NCBI GenBank assembly: GCA_036365515.1 | Contig: CM070874.1 | Coordinates: 218,286,942 to 218,350,941 of the forward strand | Direction: 5' to 3' | Source: Torymus aiolomorphi | Lineage: Eukaryota > Arthropoda > Insecta > Hymenoptera > Torymidae | DNA: 64,000 nucleotides | In this document: positions 12,664 to 23,820 of the stretch, piece by piece | Position numbering within the stretch: position 1 is the first letter of the stretch | Layout: each line of letters starts with the position of its first letter | Position numbers and translations under genes: made by a program | The notes under the pieces: generated by a model | Databases searched by the model: none | The model's input: only the letters and a program-made list of their open reading frames with translations | What the model was told of the DNA's origin: nothing

Positions 12664-13704
12664 TGTAACGGGATGGCTAGTGGGGGAAAACCCCAACAAG
12701 CCACAGGCCAGCGATGCCCTGTGCCGCGCACACGGTGCCGCGGGTGTCAGACTACAATGACTTGCACGAGGATCTGCTCCTGGAATCCCGAAAACAACGC
12801 GAAGATCGCACACGAACTTCGCTTTCCAACTAATTGGATCGCTGAGTGAAAAGCGCGCGCTCGAAGAGTAAAGCGCGCGGCCGCTATGCTCAGATATGAA
12901 AACGACCGGCGGAGTCGTTTTCCCGTGGAAGCGGCGGTATCCGGGAGAAGGACAGGTTGTAATGAACAACGCGACGAGTAACTAGATATCACAGTATATT
13001 AAAACCAATAGTAATTACAAGCACGTACAGTTAAGATTCAAACGCGCGTACAATACGGCGCACAGCAAAGCTGCTAATATCGCGCGCGGTGTTAAAGTAC
13101 GGCGGGCTGACACACACCCACACGTACACGGCACAGAAAGCTTGAACGGGGCGATTTCCGTGCGAGCCTTTATAATAAATCCGCGAGAGGAGAGTAGAAA
13201 ACTTACGTTAGGAAGGAACAGCCGGTGCACTCGGCTCTCTCTCGATCTCTGTCGCTCGCACAGCAGCTGCGCTCACTTTCTCTCTCTCTCTTGCTCGCTG
13301 TATTGGGTCGGTAGGCGGGCTGGCTACCGGCTCCTCGCTCGCTGTCTCGTGTGGCTCACGTGGCTCAGGATCGCTCTCTCTCTCTCTCTCTATCTCTCTT
13401 TCACACGCATACGCTCTACTCGGTACTACACTCGCGGTAACTATAAAAAGCTAGGACGGCGCGGACGAGGTAAATTTTGAGAGACACGCTGGAGAGAAGT
13501 TCTCGGCACGATGGCAGATACGAAGATGGCTGTCGTGACTCGCATAAAGCCGTAGTAGCTTCGGGGGTACGCGACGGGCATATTACGCGTCGCGAGACCG
13601 TTCTAATCCGATCAGGATGCTCGCGCGCTCGCGCCCCCGGTGAGCATGCCTGCTCGGCGCGGGTAATTCGAATCTCGAATTACCTAACTCGCGCACGCGT
13701 TACA
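12664..13704 (-). repeat. Gypsy A 3' LTR
   Basis: It matches 19,860-20,929 over its length apart from small indels, including about 40 bp missing here near 13,020. A CT-rich run lies at 13,374-13,400. The polypurine tract (GGCAGGGGGG on the minus strand) abuts its inner edge at 13,705-13,714. Confidence 0.93.
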
Positions 13705-13923
13705 CCCCCCTGCCAGACGCTGCTTAGGGGACCTGTGAGCAGCTCTGCCATCCATGACCGTCATCGTACCTGAAAATAATTAATTCGGTGGAGCCTTCTG
13801 GGAAGGAATTTGGGACAAGGGAAGTATAAGAAGCGGTGTCACCCGTTATCTTTTTTTTATTTTTTAAAAAAAAATAAAAACAACAAAAAAAACCAAGGGG
13901 CCTATTTGGGGCTTCACCCCTCT

Positions 13924-15010
13924 TCAATTGGCCCGGGAGAAAGTCCGACGCTCCTTGTGGCGAGCTTGGTTGGAGCAGTCCTTCGACTTCTTTACCCCAA
14001 GCTCGCCACACATGAAGCACCGGGGAAGCGCCTGTGCATTTAACGCCTCCCGGGCCGCCTGCTCTTCTACGAGCGACCTTTGCAGGCGCTTCTCTTCTCG
14101 TAGAAGACGACGCTGGGCCTCTTCTTTGGCCCGACGTGCCGTCTCCTCCGCCTTTTCCCTGGCTAGCCTGGCCTCTTCCATGCGCTCCTGCGCACGTGCC
14201 AGACGAGCATCCTCCTCCTTCTGCAAGGCGGCGCGGCGTAGCCTGGCGGCCCTGGCTTCTGCGGCGGCCGCGAGCTCTTCTTGCCCGCCTTGGGCCATTC
14301 CGACCCATTTGCCGGCTTGCCGCTCTCCGGCCTCACCGTGGCACTGGAGAAAATCCTCCAGTGCGGCCAGGGCAGCGTCTTCCGTAGCGCGCGAGGACTT
14401 GCTGAGGCGCCGCGCCTCCTCTAGAGCCTGCTCCACCGGGACCAAGGCCGCACCGACTCCATCGGTCGGTGCTCCTTTTGGGGCCTGGATCGGAGCATCT
14501 TCTTTTTTTCCTTTTGCGGCCCGAGCTGCGCCGGCGTCAACTTCCGGCGCACAATGATGGGCTCGAACCGCCTCCTCTTCGGGGACTCGGCCAGCACCAA
14601 TCGGCTCGGCTGGTGCTTCTTCTTCTGGCCGAGCCCCACTCTTCTCCCGCTACTCCTTCGGAGGATGAGGTCGCCGTAGCGGGGACGGACCAACGCCGCG
14701 TCGGCTGGTCCTGAAGGTCCCCTTCTTGGTTCCGGCACCTCTAACTCCTTATTACAAGTGTGGAGGGCTCTTCCACTGGCGGTGGTGCCTGTTTCACCGC
14801 GTCTATGCCCTCCACTACCTGCTCCAGGAAGTCAATGACGGCGGGGTCAGGGTTGCACTGGATTAATCCTGCAATCACCTTCTTCGCATCTCTGCTATTT
14901 CTGGAGTCAGGCCCTGCATATCCTGCAACAGGCAAATTGATCCCGGAGATTGGTGAGACTGAGGATCGGAAAACAAGGACGAACACGGGTTTGTACGGAC
15001 GGCACAATTC
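13924..15010 (-). pseudogene. Gypsy A ORF3: coiled-coil protein with C-terminal cysteine cluster
   Basis: An extra coding region after pol, where some insect gypsy elements carry env. It is GC-rich and read in pieces in different minus frames, so it is frameshifted. The upstream part contains VIAGLIQCNPDPAVIDFLEQ-like text (about 14,790-14,890). The main piece (13,924-14,445) is a long Ala/Arg/Glu-rich heptad helix starting LVPVEQALEEA and ending with CFMCGEL and a later Cys and His, a possible zinc knuckle. There is no signal peptide, membrane segment or furin-like site, so it is not an envelope gene. Gypsy B has only about 320 bp in the same place. Function unknown; RNA or protein scaffolding is a guess. 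Confidence 0.55.
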
Positions 15011-15023
15011 TTGGACGGCACAG

Positions 15024-16491
15024 TTAGTGCTTTTTGGACGCTCGGGTTCGACGGGGGCTAATTGGCCCGACAGCAGTAGGTGCAGGCTTCTTCTTCGAGC
15101 CCTTTGGCCTCCCTGGGCCTCGCTTGGACTCTGTTGGACCGACCACACGCGTAGGTCGGCCGTCGCTCGCACGCTTTCCTGGCCTAACTAATAGCGCGGT
15201 CTTACGAGGTGGACCGCTCCTCTTAGCCGTCGCACGAGGCTGTACATTCCCCTGGCTAACTCTGTTGCCCGCTGGCACGTTACGTTCGGCTGAAGAGTCC
15301 CTCGGTGGTAGCAACTGGGCTACTTCTTGACTACTTTTGTCCAAGTAGTTCTTGGACTCTTCTGCAGAGACGTATCGCTTGAGTTGCTGCGCATGGACGG
15401 GACTGATCGTTCAACCACCCTCACCTTGGATCTCATAGGTGTTTTCGCCTAGAATATTCACAATCGTGTAGGGCCCCGCGTACTTCGGGGCTAATTTGGC
15501 AGAAATCCCCTCATCTGCTGAGGATAGTACCTTATTCTCTCTCCATACACGATCGCCTAGAGAGAATTCTGGAGGTCGACGATGAGCGTCATAATATTTG
15601 GCTCATCTGCTCCGCTTGCGCATCGGCCGCCACCCGAACGTGCAATTCGCGGAGCTTGTCCATGCGCGCCTCCCAATTATTTATCGCCTCTTGCTGCCCT
15701 TGCTCTTCGACTAACCTGTCTTCCTCCCGCCTTAGTGTCTTTGGTGGGTCAGGCTGTCGGCCGTGAATGAGCATGGCAGGACTTATTTTGGTGGAGCTGT
15801 GTTCAGCCGTATTGTACGCGAACGCCAGCTCGTTCAGATGCTCATCCCAGGACCGGTGATTCTCCTCAGCGTAAGACATGATCATGGTCTTCACCGTTCG
15901 GTTCACACGCTCGACGGGATTGGCTTGAGGGTGATGTGGTGGTGTAAACGTGTGATGCACGTTTCTCTCCTTTAAGAATAATTCTAAGGGTGCATTCTTA
16001 AATTCAGTCCCATTATCGGAGAGAAACACCTCGGGGACTCCGAACCGCAGACCTACTCGTTCGTTGGGCCCTTTTATCACCGATTTGCCATCTGCGCTTT
16101 TTATCGGAATTACTTCGATCCATCGTGTGAACAGGTCCTGCAAGATGAGAATCTATTCATGGCCGTGCTTGGTTTTAGGGAGGGGTCTCATAATGTCGCT
16201 GGCCACGATTTGTCATGGACGTTCTGTAATGAGACGTCTCATGAATCCTGCTGGAGCGCGCTGTTCGGCTTTGCACTGCTGGCAAATTTGGCACTGGTTC
16301 ACGTATCTGGCCACATCTCGAGACATGTGTGGCCAATAATACTTCCGCCTTACTCTCTCTAGAGTTTTCTCGCCGCCCAAGTACCCAGCAGTTTGAAAGT
16401 CATGGCATTCTCTCAGTACTTCGCGTCGCTTTTCGTGAGGGACTGCTAACTTCCTTAACTTTGGATGGCCTCTGCTTGTGCCGTTGACCAC
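15024..16491 (-). pseudogene. Gypsy A integrase with AT-hook tail
   Basis: Reads the HHCC zinc domain (16,213-16,491; CQICQQC near its end), then the catalytic core (15,589-16,143) with DLFTRW, SDNGTEF and NPVERVN giving the D, D and E. An SH3-like segment follows (KLAPKYAGPY region, about 15,480-15,520). The tail (15,024-15,344) is basic and holds GPGRPKGSKKKP, an AT-hook type DNA-binding motif. Frames differ between zinc/core and tail, and a stop lies near 16,150. Integrase would join element DNA to the chromosome. Confidence 0.85.
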
Positions 16492-17441
16492 TCATATTTC
16501 CGATCCTTTTTCGTTAATTCGGTCAGTGGTTCAGCAATTGTGGCGAAGTTCGATAAAAACTTTCTATACCACGAGGCCATTCCTAAGAAACGTCTCAGCT
16601 GACGGAGGTTTTTCGGTACCGAATACTCCATAATGGGCTTTATTTTCTCGGGGTCTGGCTTAAAACCATCTCTATTTACTATGACCCCGAGATATTGGAC
16701 CTCATCGCGACAGAAGACGCTGTTCTCGCGATTTATTGTGAGGCCCGCGTCCTGTATCTTGCCCAGAACTCTTTCTAGAACCTCTTTATGCTCCTCGAAT
16801 GTCTCTGTGACTATTATTATATCGTCTAGATACGAGTAAGCAAAAGTTTTGAGTTCGGGGCCGATGACTTTGTCAATCAGCCTCTGGAAGGACGCTCCGG
16901 CATACGAAAGACCTTAGGGCATTCTCGTAAATTGGAAAAGCCCTTTGGCTGGCACGGTGAAGGCCGTAGTCTCTTTGGACTCCGGACTAAGTGGTATCTG
17001 GTGTTGCGCACTGCTTAAATCCAACGTGGAGATGTATCGCGCTTTCTACAGTTTGCGCAAGATACTTTCCATGTATGGTGACGGGTACGCGTCTGGCCTT
17101 GACACTGCGTTCAGTTTTCTGAAGTCCACGCAGAAATGGAACTTCCCGTTTGACTTGCGTACCATTACCACTGGACTTGATCAGCCACATGTCGAGGGTT
17201 CTACTATTCCTGCGACTAGCATTTCCTCCACCTGTTTGTGCATCTCTTCCTCGAGTTTCTGAGATACAGGGTAGTACTTCTGTTTAACGGGTCTTGTAGA
17301 TCCGACGTCTATTGCATGCTCGATCCACGAAGTACACCCTAGTGGAGCCAGGCTGTTACCGATCAGCTGAGGTACTAAAGCTTCTACCTCTTTGTGCTGT
17401 TCTTCTGTTGGGTCCGCCAACCCTATAGCTGATACGGACAC
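16492..17441 (-). pseudogene. Gypsy A reverse transcriptase, RNase H missing
   Basis: The N-terminal RT part is 17,181-17,441 (KQKYYPVSQKLEEEM). The catalytic motifs continue in other frames: LDLSSAQHQIPL near 17,010 and SYLDDIIIVTETFEEH near 16,800-16,850. A connection block (LRRFLGMASWYRKFL) lies near 16,570-16,620. One TAA falls just before GLSYAGASF. After YEWSTAQAE (about 16,490) the text jumps directly to the integrase zinc domain; the roughly 200 residues of RNase H and linker seen in gypsy B are absent. Confidence 0.85.
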
Positions 17442-17468
17442 GGTGTTATTTGCGGTTATGGCGGCTAC

Positions 17469-17891
17469 TTATAACTTTACGCTTGTATCGTCATCCTTGA
17501 GATGCAGCGTGTTATATGTGAGTTCTAAGACAGCGCTAAACTTCTTAATGAAGTTTACCCCCAAGTAGCACTCCGTATTTAGATCTGGCATTATTGCGAC
17601 GCGCTCTCCTTTGCACACGCCAGCCACGACCATGGGCAGATACACATAGCCAACCACTGCTATGCTTTGCCCGTTTGCCACCCGTGCCGTTAGGCCGCTG
17701 GCTGGGATTAACTCTTTTCCACAGGCCGTAGCGAGCTGTAGGCCTATGGAATTCGTCCCAGTCCAGGAAGCTCCTGTATCGAAGAGTGCTCGTAGCCTGT
17801 AACCGGCTACACCTACTAGAAGCCACCATCGCGAGCAAGTGTCTTGGTTGAGTTCATTCGGTTGAATCACGGGCACTTCCTCGCTCTCCAC
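17469..17891 (-). pseudogene. Gypsy A aspartic protease
   Basis: A retroviral-type protease domain with the catalytic ALFDTGAS motif about 37 residues in, and a flap-like AIMPDLNTECYLG segment. It would cut the Gag-Pol precursor. The piece is open for 140 codons but is one of several frames of a broken pol. Confidence 0.8.
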
Positions 17892-17910
17892 TCCAGACGA
17901 TTGGACCGAG

Positions 17911-19122
17911 TTACCCTCGGTCTCTGGTGAGAGAGCTGGTTGCGGGTATGTGGTCGTGTTTACCTGCCCCCCTGGCCGCTTCCCTGTTGGTTTCCGGCAG
18001 CATTGGGCTTGTTGCCTCCCTTTCGCTCGTATCCTGGTTCCCTTGCCTTTGAGGAGGTCCGTTATTTCCTGGACCTTGCGGCCTAGCCTGGTGGGTCGAG
18101 CTACTACCCACTCTAGGCTGGTTTGTAATTTGCCCGCCCTCCCGCCGCCTATTTTTCCAGTTACCCTTCTTCTTAGGTTTTCTGGTTGGCGGTGGGCTAG
18201 GCTTTTGCCCCTTGTTCCCGTCGGTGCTTTTCTCTGTCAAGGCCGATAACTATTCGGCCATGACCCGACGGAATATAGCCTCGAGGCTCTCTCGAGGCTC
18301 GTGCTGTTGTACCCCATCGTCGCCACGCTTGGATTCTGCTTTTTGCGCTGATCCGTGGGCGGCTCAGTCGGCACGTGGGAAAATTCTGGCATGTACGTGC
18401 CCTCGGGCGGTGGTGGCGAGTGATACACCTTATCTGCCACGAGCGCTAATTCGGCTTCCCGGGCCAGATCCAGGAGCCCTCGGTAATCCGTAATTTGATT
18501 TCGCAATACCATCTTTTGCAGTTCTGGCCGCATGTTCCGGTGCAACATGTCTAACTGTTGAGCGACGCTAGGCACCGGAACCAACTTTAGGATCATGGCT
18601 CGTAGATTTACTACGTAATCACGCATAAGTTCATTTCTGCCTTGAGTCCTCGCGTTTATTTCCGCCATGACGCGCTGCTGATGTCCCCTGTCCCCGCGAT
18701 ACATGTGCGTTGTGGCCTCTACGAAATCTGGCCACGATCGCCATGTGTGGTGGTTACTCCGGTACCAGGTGGCTGCTACCCCAGTTAGGAGCTCTGACAA
18801 TGACGAAAGCACCTCTTCGTGTGTCAGATTAGCTAGAGTTCTGCATTCCTCTATTCTTGTGAGGAATAACTCGACGTTCTGCTCCTTTGAGGACGCTGAG
18901 AACCTGATGTGCCATTTTCGGACTATCTGGCCCACATCACTGTTCGTCTGCTGAGGCAAATACGTATGCCTCTCAGACGGGTCCTGGGTCGCACCATTCC
19001 TAGTCTGGCGCTGGGAAGAATTTCTGGTATTATTCCTCCCAGCCTCTGTTGGGGACTGGAGACACGGGCTGATGCTGTTAAACTCCGCATACGTGAACGT
19101 GTCTTGGAAGTTTTTGTAATTA
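17911..19122 (-). pseudogene. Gypsy A gag
   Basis: Capsid-like Retrotrans_gag domain (18,237-18,959) with VGQIVRKWHIRFS, ELFLTRIEEC and TWYRSNHHTWRSWPDF blocks; structural protein of the virus-like particle. The same frame stays open upstream to about 19,122 without a start codon; the N-terminal part present in gypsy B is missing. A basic, Pro/Gln-rich nucleocapsid-like stretch follows in another frame (17,911-18,240). A clear zinc knuckle is not readable here. Confidence 0.8.
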
Positions 19123-19859
19123 ATTACTATTTGTAATTAATTACGCTCAACTACTCGCACTTGTAATTTTAAAATAAATATATGTGAAAATATTTGTATA
19201 TATATATGTCAGAACGGACAATATCACCAAAAAACACAAAAAAATAAATACAATTTTCACCTAAAAAAATAAAAAAACGATTTTAAAGTTCGAGGGGTTT
19301 TTGCGCTCGAGTTTTTACTCAGGCGCACAGTCACCTTTTTGTTCCGAGAGTGCCTGCCGACTTTCTCTCGATTTTCTACTAACAGCACGAGAAAAGAAAA
19401 AAAAATTTTATTTTTCGTCCACTAAAAAATAATTCGTATCGAAAATACGAGAGAAGAAAAAAGAATTTTCGAGTAGAGAAAAAATTAATTAAATAAATAT
19501 TAATTATCGCTTAAAAAAATTTTTGTCGTTAAAAAAAAGTTTAATTGTTATTAAAAAAAATTTTTAATTGTTAAAAACAATTACCTAACACACAAAAATC
19601 TCGCGATCAAGATCTCTCCTCGTCGGCACTCTAGGTCGAGGATTATTGGCTATCGCTCGCCTAACCTCTCGACCGCAGTCTCGCAACAGCACGGCTGTGT
19701 CACGCACACGTACACTCGCGCCTACGAGCTGCGGCACGAAGAGCCTTTCTTTGCAGCTTACGCTCAGCTACGCTGCTGAGCGTCTTCGCGCCAAGCTTCG
19801 CCGCGAATCACGTACGCGCCACGGGTCCTTCTCCACCCCCAAAACGTTTTGGCGCCAGT
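19123..19859 (-). promoter_or_regulatory. Gypsy A leader and primer-binding site
   Basis: Noncoding, AT-rich leader. Two bases inside the 5' LTR lies TGGCGCC (19,851-19,857 on the minus strand), the start expected for a tRNA primer site. It runs into the perfect palindrome CCAAAACGTTTTGG. The primer tRNA was not identified. Confidence 0.7.
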
Positions 19860-20929
19860 TGTAACGGGATGGCTGGTGGGGGAAAACCACAACAAGCCAC
19901 AGGCCAGCGATGCCCTAGAACACGGTGCCGCGGGTGTCAGACTAAAATGACTTGCCCGGGGATCTGCTCCTGGAATCCCGAAAACAACGCGAAGATCGCA
20001 CACGAACTTCGCTTTCCAACTAATTGGATCGCTGAGTGAAAAGCGCGCTCGAAGAGTAAAGCGCGCGGCTGCTATACTCAGATATGAAAACGACCGGTGG
20101 AGTCGTTTTCCCGCGGAGGCGGCGGTATCCGGGAGAAGGACAGTTTGTAATGAACAACGCGACGAGTAACTAGATATCACAGTATATTAAAACCAATAGT
20201 AATTACAAGCACCTAGGGAGTGCTGGTTAAAACTTTAAGTTAGTTCGTGCGCGACAGTTAAGATTCAAACGCGCGAACAGTACGGCGCGCGGCGAAGCTG
20301 CTAATACCGCGCGCGATGTTAAAGTACGGCAGGCTGACACACACCCGCACGTACACGGCACAGAAAGCTTGCACGGGGCGATTTCCGTGCGAGCCTTTAC
20401 AATAAACCCGCGAGAGGAGAGTAGAAAACTTACGTTAGGAAGGAGCAGCCGGTGTATTCGGCTCTCCCTCGCTCTCTGTCGCTCGCACAGCAGTTGCGCG
20501 CTCTCTCTCTCTCTCTCTTGCTCGCTGTATTGGGTCGGCCGGCGGGCTGGCTCCCGGCTCCTCGCTCGCAGTTTCGTGTGGCTCACGCGGCTCGGGATCG
20601 CTCTCTCTCTGTTTCTCTTTCACACGCATACGCTCTACTCGGCGCCTCCACTACACTCGCGGTAACTATAAAAAGCTAGGACGGCGCGGACGAGGTAAAT
20701 TTTGAGAGACACGCTGGAGTGAAGTTCTCGGCACGATGGCAGACACGAAGATGGCTGCCGTGACTCGCAGAAAGCCGTAGCAGCTTCGCGGGTACGCGAC
20801 GGGCATATTACGCGTCGCGAGACCGTTCTAATCCAGTCAGGATGCCCGCGCGCTCGCGCCCCCGGTGAGCATGCCTGCTCGGCGCGGGTAATTCGAATCT
20901 CGAATTACCTAACTCGCGCACACGTTACA
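19860..20929 (-). repeat. Gypsy A 5' LTR
   Basis: Counterpart of 12,664-13,704. It begins TGTAAC and ends TTACA in element orientation and contains a CT-rich run at about 20,500-20,520. Confidence 0.93.
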
Positions 20930-21567
20930 GTAAGTACATTCAAGTTGTTCACTGCAAATCAAACAAACGAAAGTTGTGAAATCAATTATCGATAGTCAAG
21001 TAATGCAAACCATTCTCCGAATAACTATATGACTATAATGTTCTCAGAAATGTATTCAAATTTCTTTATTCTTCTATACAAATTAAACACAAGAAAGTAC
21101 TGAAATCAATTAATTGTAGTCAATTACCGGCCATAAGAACTTTTTGTACCTCGCATGTAAAATTACATTTTACGCCCACGTTGTAACTTCAAAATTATTC
21201 AGCCATCGGGCATAAAGCACTACATAACGCCCCAGAAGCCCAAGAGCTCACACACTCCTACAAAACTCTATATTACTTACGTACCTTACGCCCGTGTGGG
21301 CGAAAATTATTTTAATTATATAACTATAGTGCCTTCTTTTTATTACTAAAATTCATAAGAATTTTTTCAGGTATTTACGAAAAGTCAGAGCCTATATAAA
21401 AAAGTTACATAGTTACCAACACATCACTATTTTTCATTAGTCCTCCTCAATTTTGAATTTTCTATAATATTACGCATCTTGGAAGGACAAGGGAAGTCTA
21501 GAGCTGCCCTAGCAGGGTTGGTCCTCCGACCTCCCGTACATACTTGGCGGGCCCGACGGTTTGCAGT

Positions 21568-22158
21568 TCTAGGTGTAAGGCATGGTCATTTTCATATAAA
21601 TATTCATATGTTTAAAGATCAGATAAAATGTATAAATGTGTAGTTGCTCCTACATATTAACTACTGATCTATGAATCTATCACTTTGTTTTTAAATAGAA
21701 AGTACACAACATCACAAAAACGGTGTGAAAATATCATATGAGATCTCATATGAGATCCCATAGTATATAAAATTGCATATAACATCACATATAAGATCTC
21801 ATACGAGATATGCGCTGTCTGAAATTCTTATGAGATCTTATATGATATTTACACGGGGGAAAGGATATAAAATATGTTGCTTATAAAACGGTTAGTAAAA
21901 TGTCAAGGACTTTTGAGCAGGCTATAAATTTATATCAATTTTTTATTTTATTCTCGTTTAAAAAAGACGGACACAAGGAAAAATATGTTCGATAATGAAA
22001 TATAAATCATGATTCTGCACATGTACGGATATGTTGTACTTAACGGCTTCAATTAAAAATTCGAGCCAACGTAATTATTTATGGTGGACTTTTAGGTATA
22101 AATATTGTTAATGAATTTATTTAAAAATTTAGTATTCTATATTTCGGTAGCCCACGTG
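21568..22158. other. IR-1 centre with a small hairpin element
   Basis: Unpaired centre of IR-1, AT-rich, no gene. At 21,721-21,857 lies a short foldback: GTGTGAAAATATCATATGAG is matched inverted by ATATGATATTTACAC, and an 18-bp perfect palindrome CATATGAGATCTCATATG sits inside. It looks like a MITE. Confidence 0.55.
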
Positions 22159-23387
22159 ACTGCAAACGGTCGGGCCCGCCAAGTATGTACGGGAGGTCGG
22201 AGGACCAACCCTGCTAGGGCAGCTCTAGACTTCTCTTGTCCTTCCAAGATGCGTAATATTATAGGAAGTTCAAAATTGAGGAGGAATAATGAAAAATAGT
22301 GATGTGTTGGTAACTATGTAATTTTTTATGTAGGCTTTGACTTTTCGTAAATACCTGAAAAAATTCTTATGAATTTTAGAAATAAAAAGAAGGCATTATA
22401 GTTATATAATTAAAATAATTTTCTCCCACACGGGCGTTAGGTACGTAAGCACTATAAAATTTTGTAGGAGTGTGTGAGCTCGTGGCTTCTTGGGCGTTAT
22501 GTAGTGCTTTATGCCCACTGGCTGAATAATTTTGAAGTTCAACGTGGGCGTAAAATGTAATTTTACATGCGAGGTACGAAAAGTTCTTATGGCCGGTACT
22601 TGACTACAATCATTTCACTTCAGTACTTCCTTGTGTTTAATTTGTATAGAAGAATGAAGAAATTTGAATACATTTCTGGGAACATTATAGTCATACAGTT
22701 TTTCGGAGAATGGTTTGCATTACTTGACTATCGATAATTGATTTCACAACCTTTGTTTGTTTGATTTGCAGTGAACAATTTGAATGTTCTTACATATAAT
22801 TTGTTGAGCATACATTGACTCAAAGAAGTAAAAGACTTTTCTACTAGTATTTAATTGATTTCTTTTAAAAAATCATAAATATTATTTTATAGATTATACA
22901 GAAAAAACTTCTATACTTGCCTTATTTTATACTTTCGTAGAAAGTTTTATTGACAATATTATTATTTGTACTGTCATGTAAAAAATTATTATCATTTGTA
23001 GAGAGTGCTTATTGAATAGATGAGATTAGAATAAATAAAAGGACTATAGACAAATTGTGTTGTTAGAATATATTTAAAAAATTAGTTTTTTAAAGAACGT
23101 GTTGATTGTTTTGAAAAAATATTTAGCTCTCATTAAAGTTTTTGGTACAGAGGTAGAGAGAGAGAGAGGGAAGAAAGAGAGGGTGGGAGAGTTTAGCAAA
23201 TAATGTTTGTTAAGTATAAAACTACACTTTAATTGATTTCACAACTTTTTTGGGTTTGGCTTTCAGTATCCGCGTGAAAGAAATTTATTTCGACTTTAGA
23301 ACGCAAAAATTTATTATTTATTCGTAGAATTCCTTTTCATAAAATATAACGGAACTAATTTTTCATGATATTGTATAGGTTTTGGAA
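22159..23387. repeat. IR-1 right arm, uninterrupted
   Basis: Serves as the reference for the broken left arm. It retains the unoccupied sites of gypsy A, the TTAA palindrome (23,229-23,232) and insertion X (near 23,255). Confidence 0.85.
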
Positions 23388-23592
23388 TCTATATATACGA
23401 GGAACAACGAAATACAGAAGGAACAAGAGGTATATATAGATATACTAACCTATGCTATTTTTATTCATTATATCTTGTTTGTTTTTTCGTGTACGGCCTA
23501 TATAAGTCTATGGGTATGCCCTACGAGAAAATCGGAAAGGATATGGAAATGACGTAAGGGTAGGAGTACGTGGTACAGTATGGATTCACCCT

Positions 23593-23594
<2 letters not shown>
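23388..23594. repeat. Copy of the dispersed repeat also seen at 2977-3110
   Basis: GAGGAACAACGAAATACAG and the later TATATAGATATA and TTTTTTCGTGTAC blocks resemble text at 2977-3110. This copy is not split by a Penelope element. Confidence 0.5.

Positions 23595-23653
<59 letters not shown>
23595..23653. repeat. (CT)n microsatellite
   Basis: About 29 CT units without interruption. Confidence 0.95.
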
Positions 23654-23655
<2 letters not shown>

Positions 23656-23668
23656 ACATGTGCTTGCA

Positions 23669-23820
23669 GAAGCCTTTCTACAATAGATTCAGTTCAATAC
23701 TGTTCAGCTCCGTTGAATACATTGAGAATATAACTATATATGCTTATGTGTATAGATATATTCACAATGTATTTAATGCAACTGAATAGCTGAATTGAAT
23801 GTATACTGTAGAGAGGCTTC
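23669..23820. other. Long imperfect hairpin, about 152 bp
   Basis: The first half, starting GAAGCCTTTCTACA, pairs with the second half ending GTAGAGAGGCTTC over about 65-70 positions with scattered mismatches, leaving a small AT-rich loop near 23,745. Could be a MITE, a hairpin RNA precursor or a microRNA-like locus. Nothing in the sequence decides between them. Confidence 0.5.

Larger units (their letters stand above)
12664..20929 (-). mobile_element. Gypsy A: Ty3/gypsy LTR retrotransposon
   Basis: Two LTRs of about 1.04 and 1.07 kb enclose gag, protease, RT, integrase and an extra ORF, all on the minus strand. The 4-bp duplication GTAA flanks it (12,660-12,663 and 20,930-20,933). The empty site is preserved in the IR-1 right arm near 22,785. 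LTRs begin TGTAAC and end TTACA. The internal region lacks RNase H and has frameshifts, so it is not autonomous. Confidence 0.95.
7641..23387. repeat. IR-1: large inverted-repeat element interrupted by three insertions
   Basis: The right arm (22,159-23,387) is the reverse complement of a left arm that survives in pieces: 7641-7779, 11,385-11,399, 12,086-12,659 and 20,934-21,567. The centre is 21,568-22,158. Without the insertions the element would be about 3.2 kb with arms near 1.25-1.35 kb. No open frame for a transposase is seen. The outer ends begin TTCCAAAACC; no target duplication is obvious. It may be a foldback-type transposon or an inverted duplication. Confidence 0.8.

Noticed and set aside
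13928..14557. Plus-strand 209-codon Ser/Ala/Arg-rich frame
   Set aside because: Shadow of the minus-strand coiled-coil ORF3; the composition is that of its reverse complement.
13924..15172. Envelope gene in gypsy A
   Set aside because: The position fits, but there is no signal peptide, membrane segment or cleavage site; it is a charged coiled coil.
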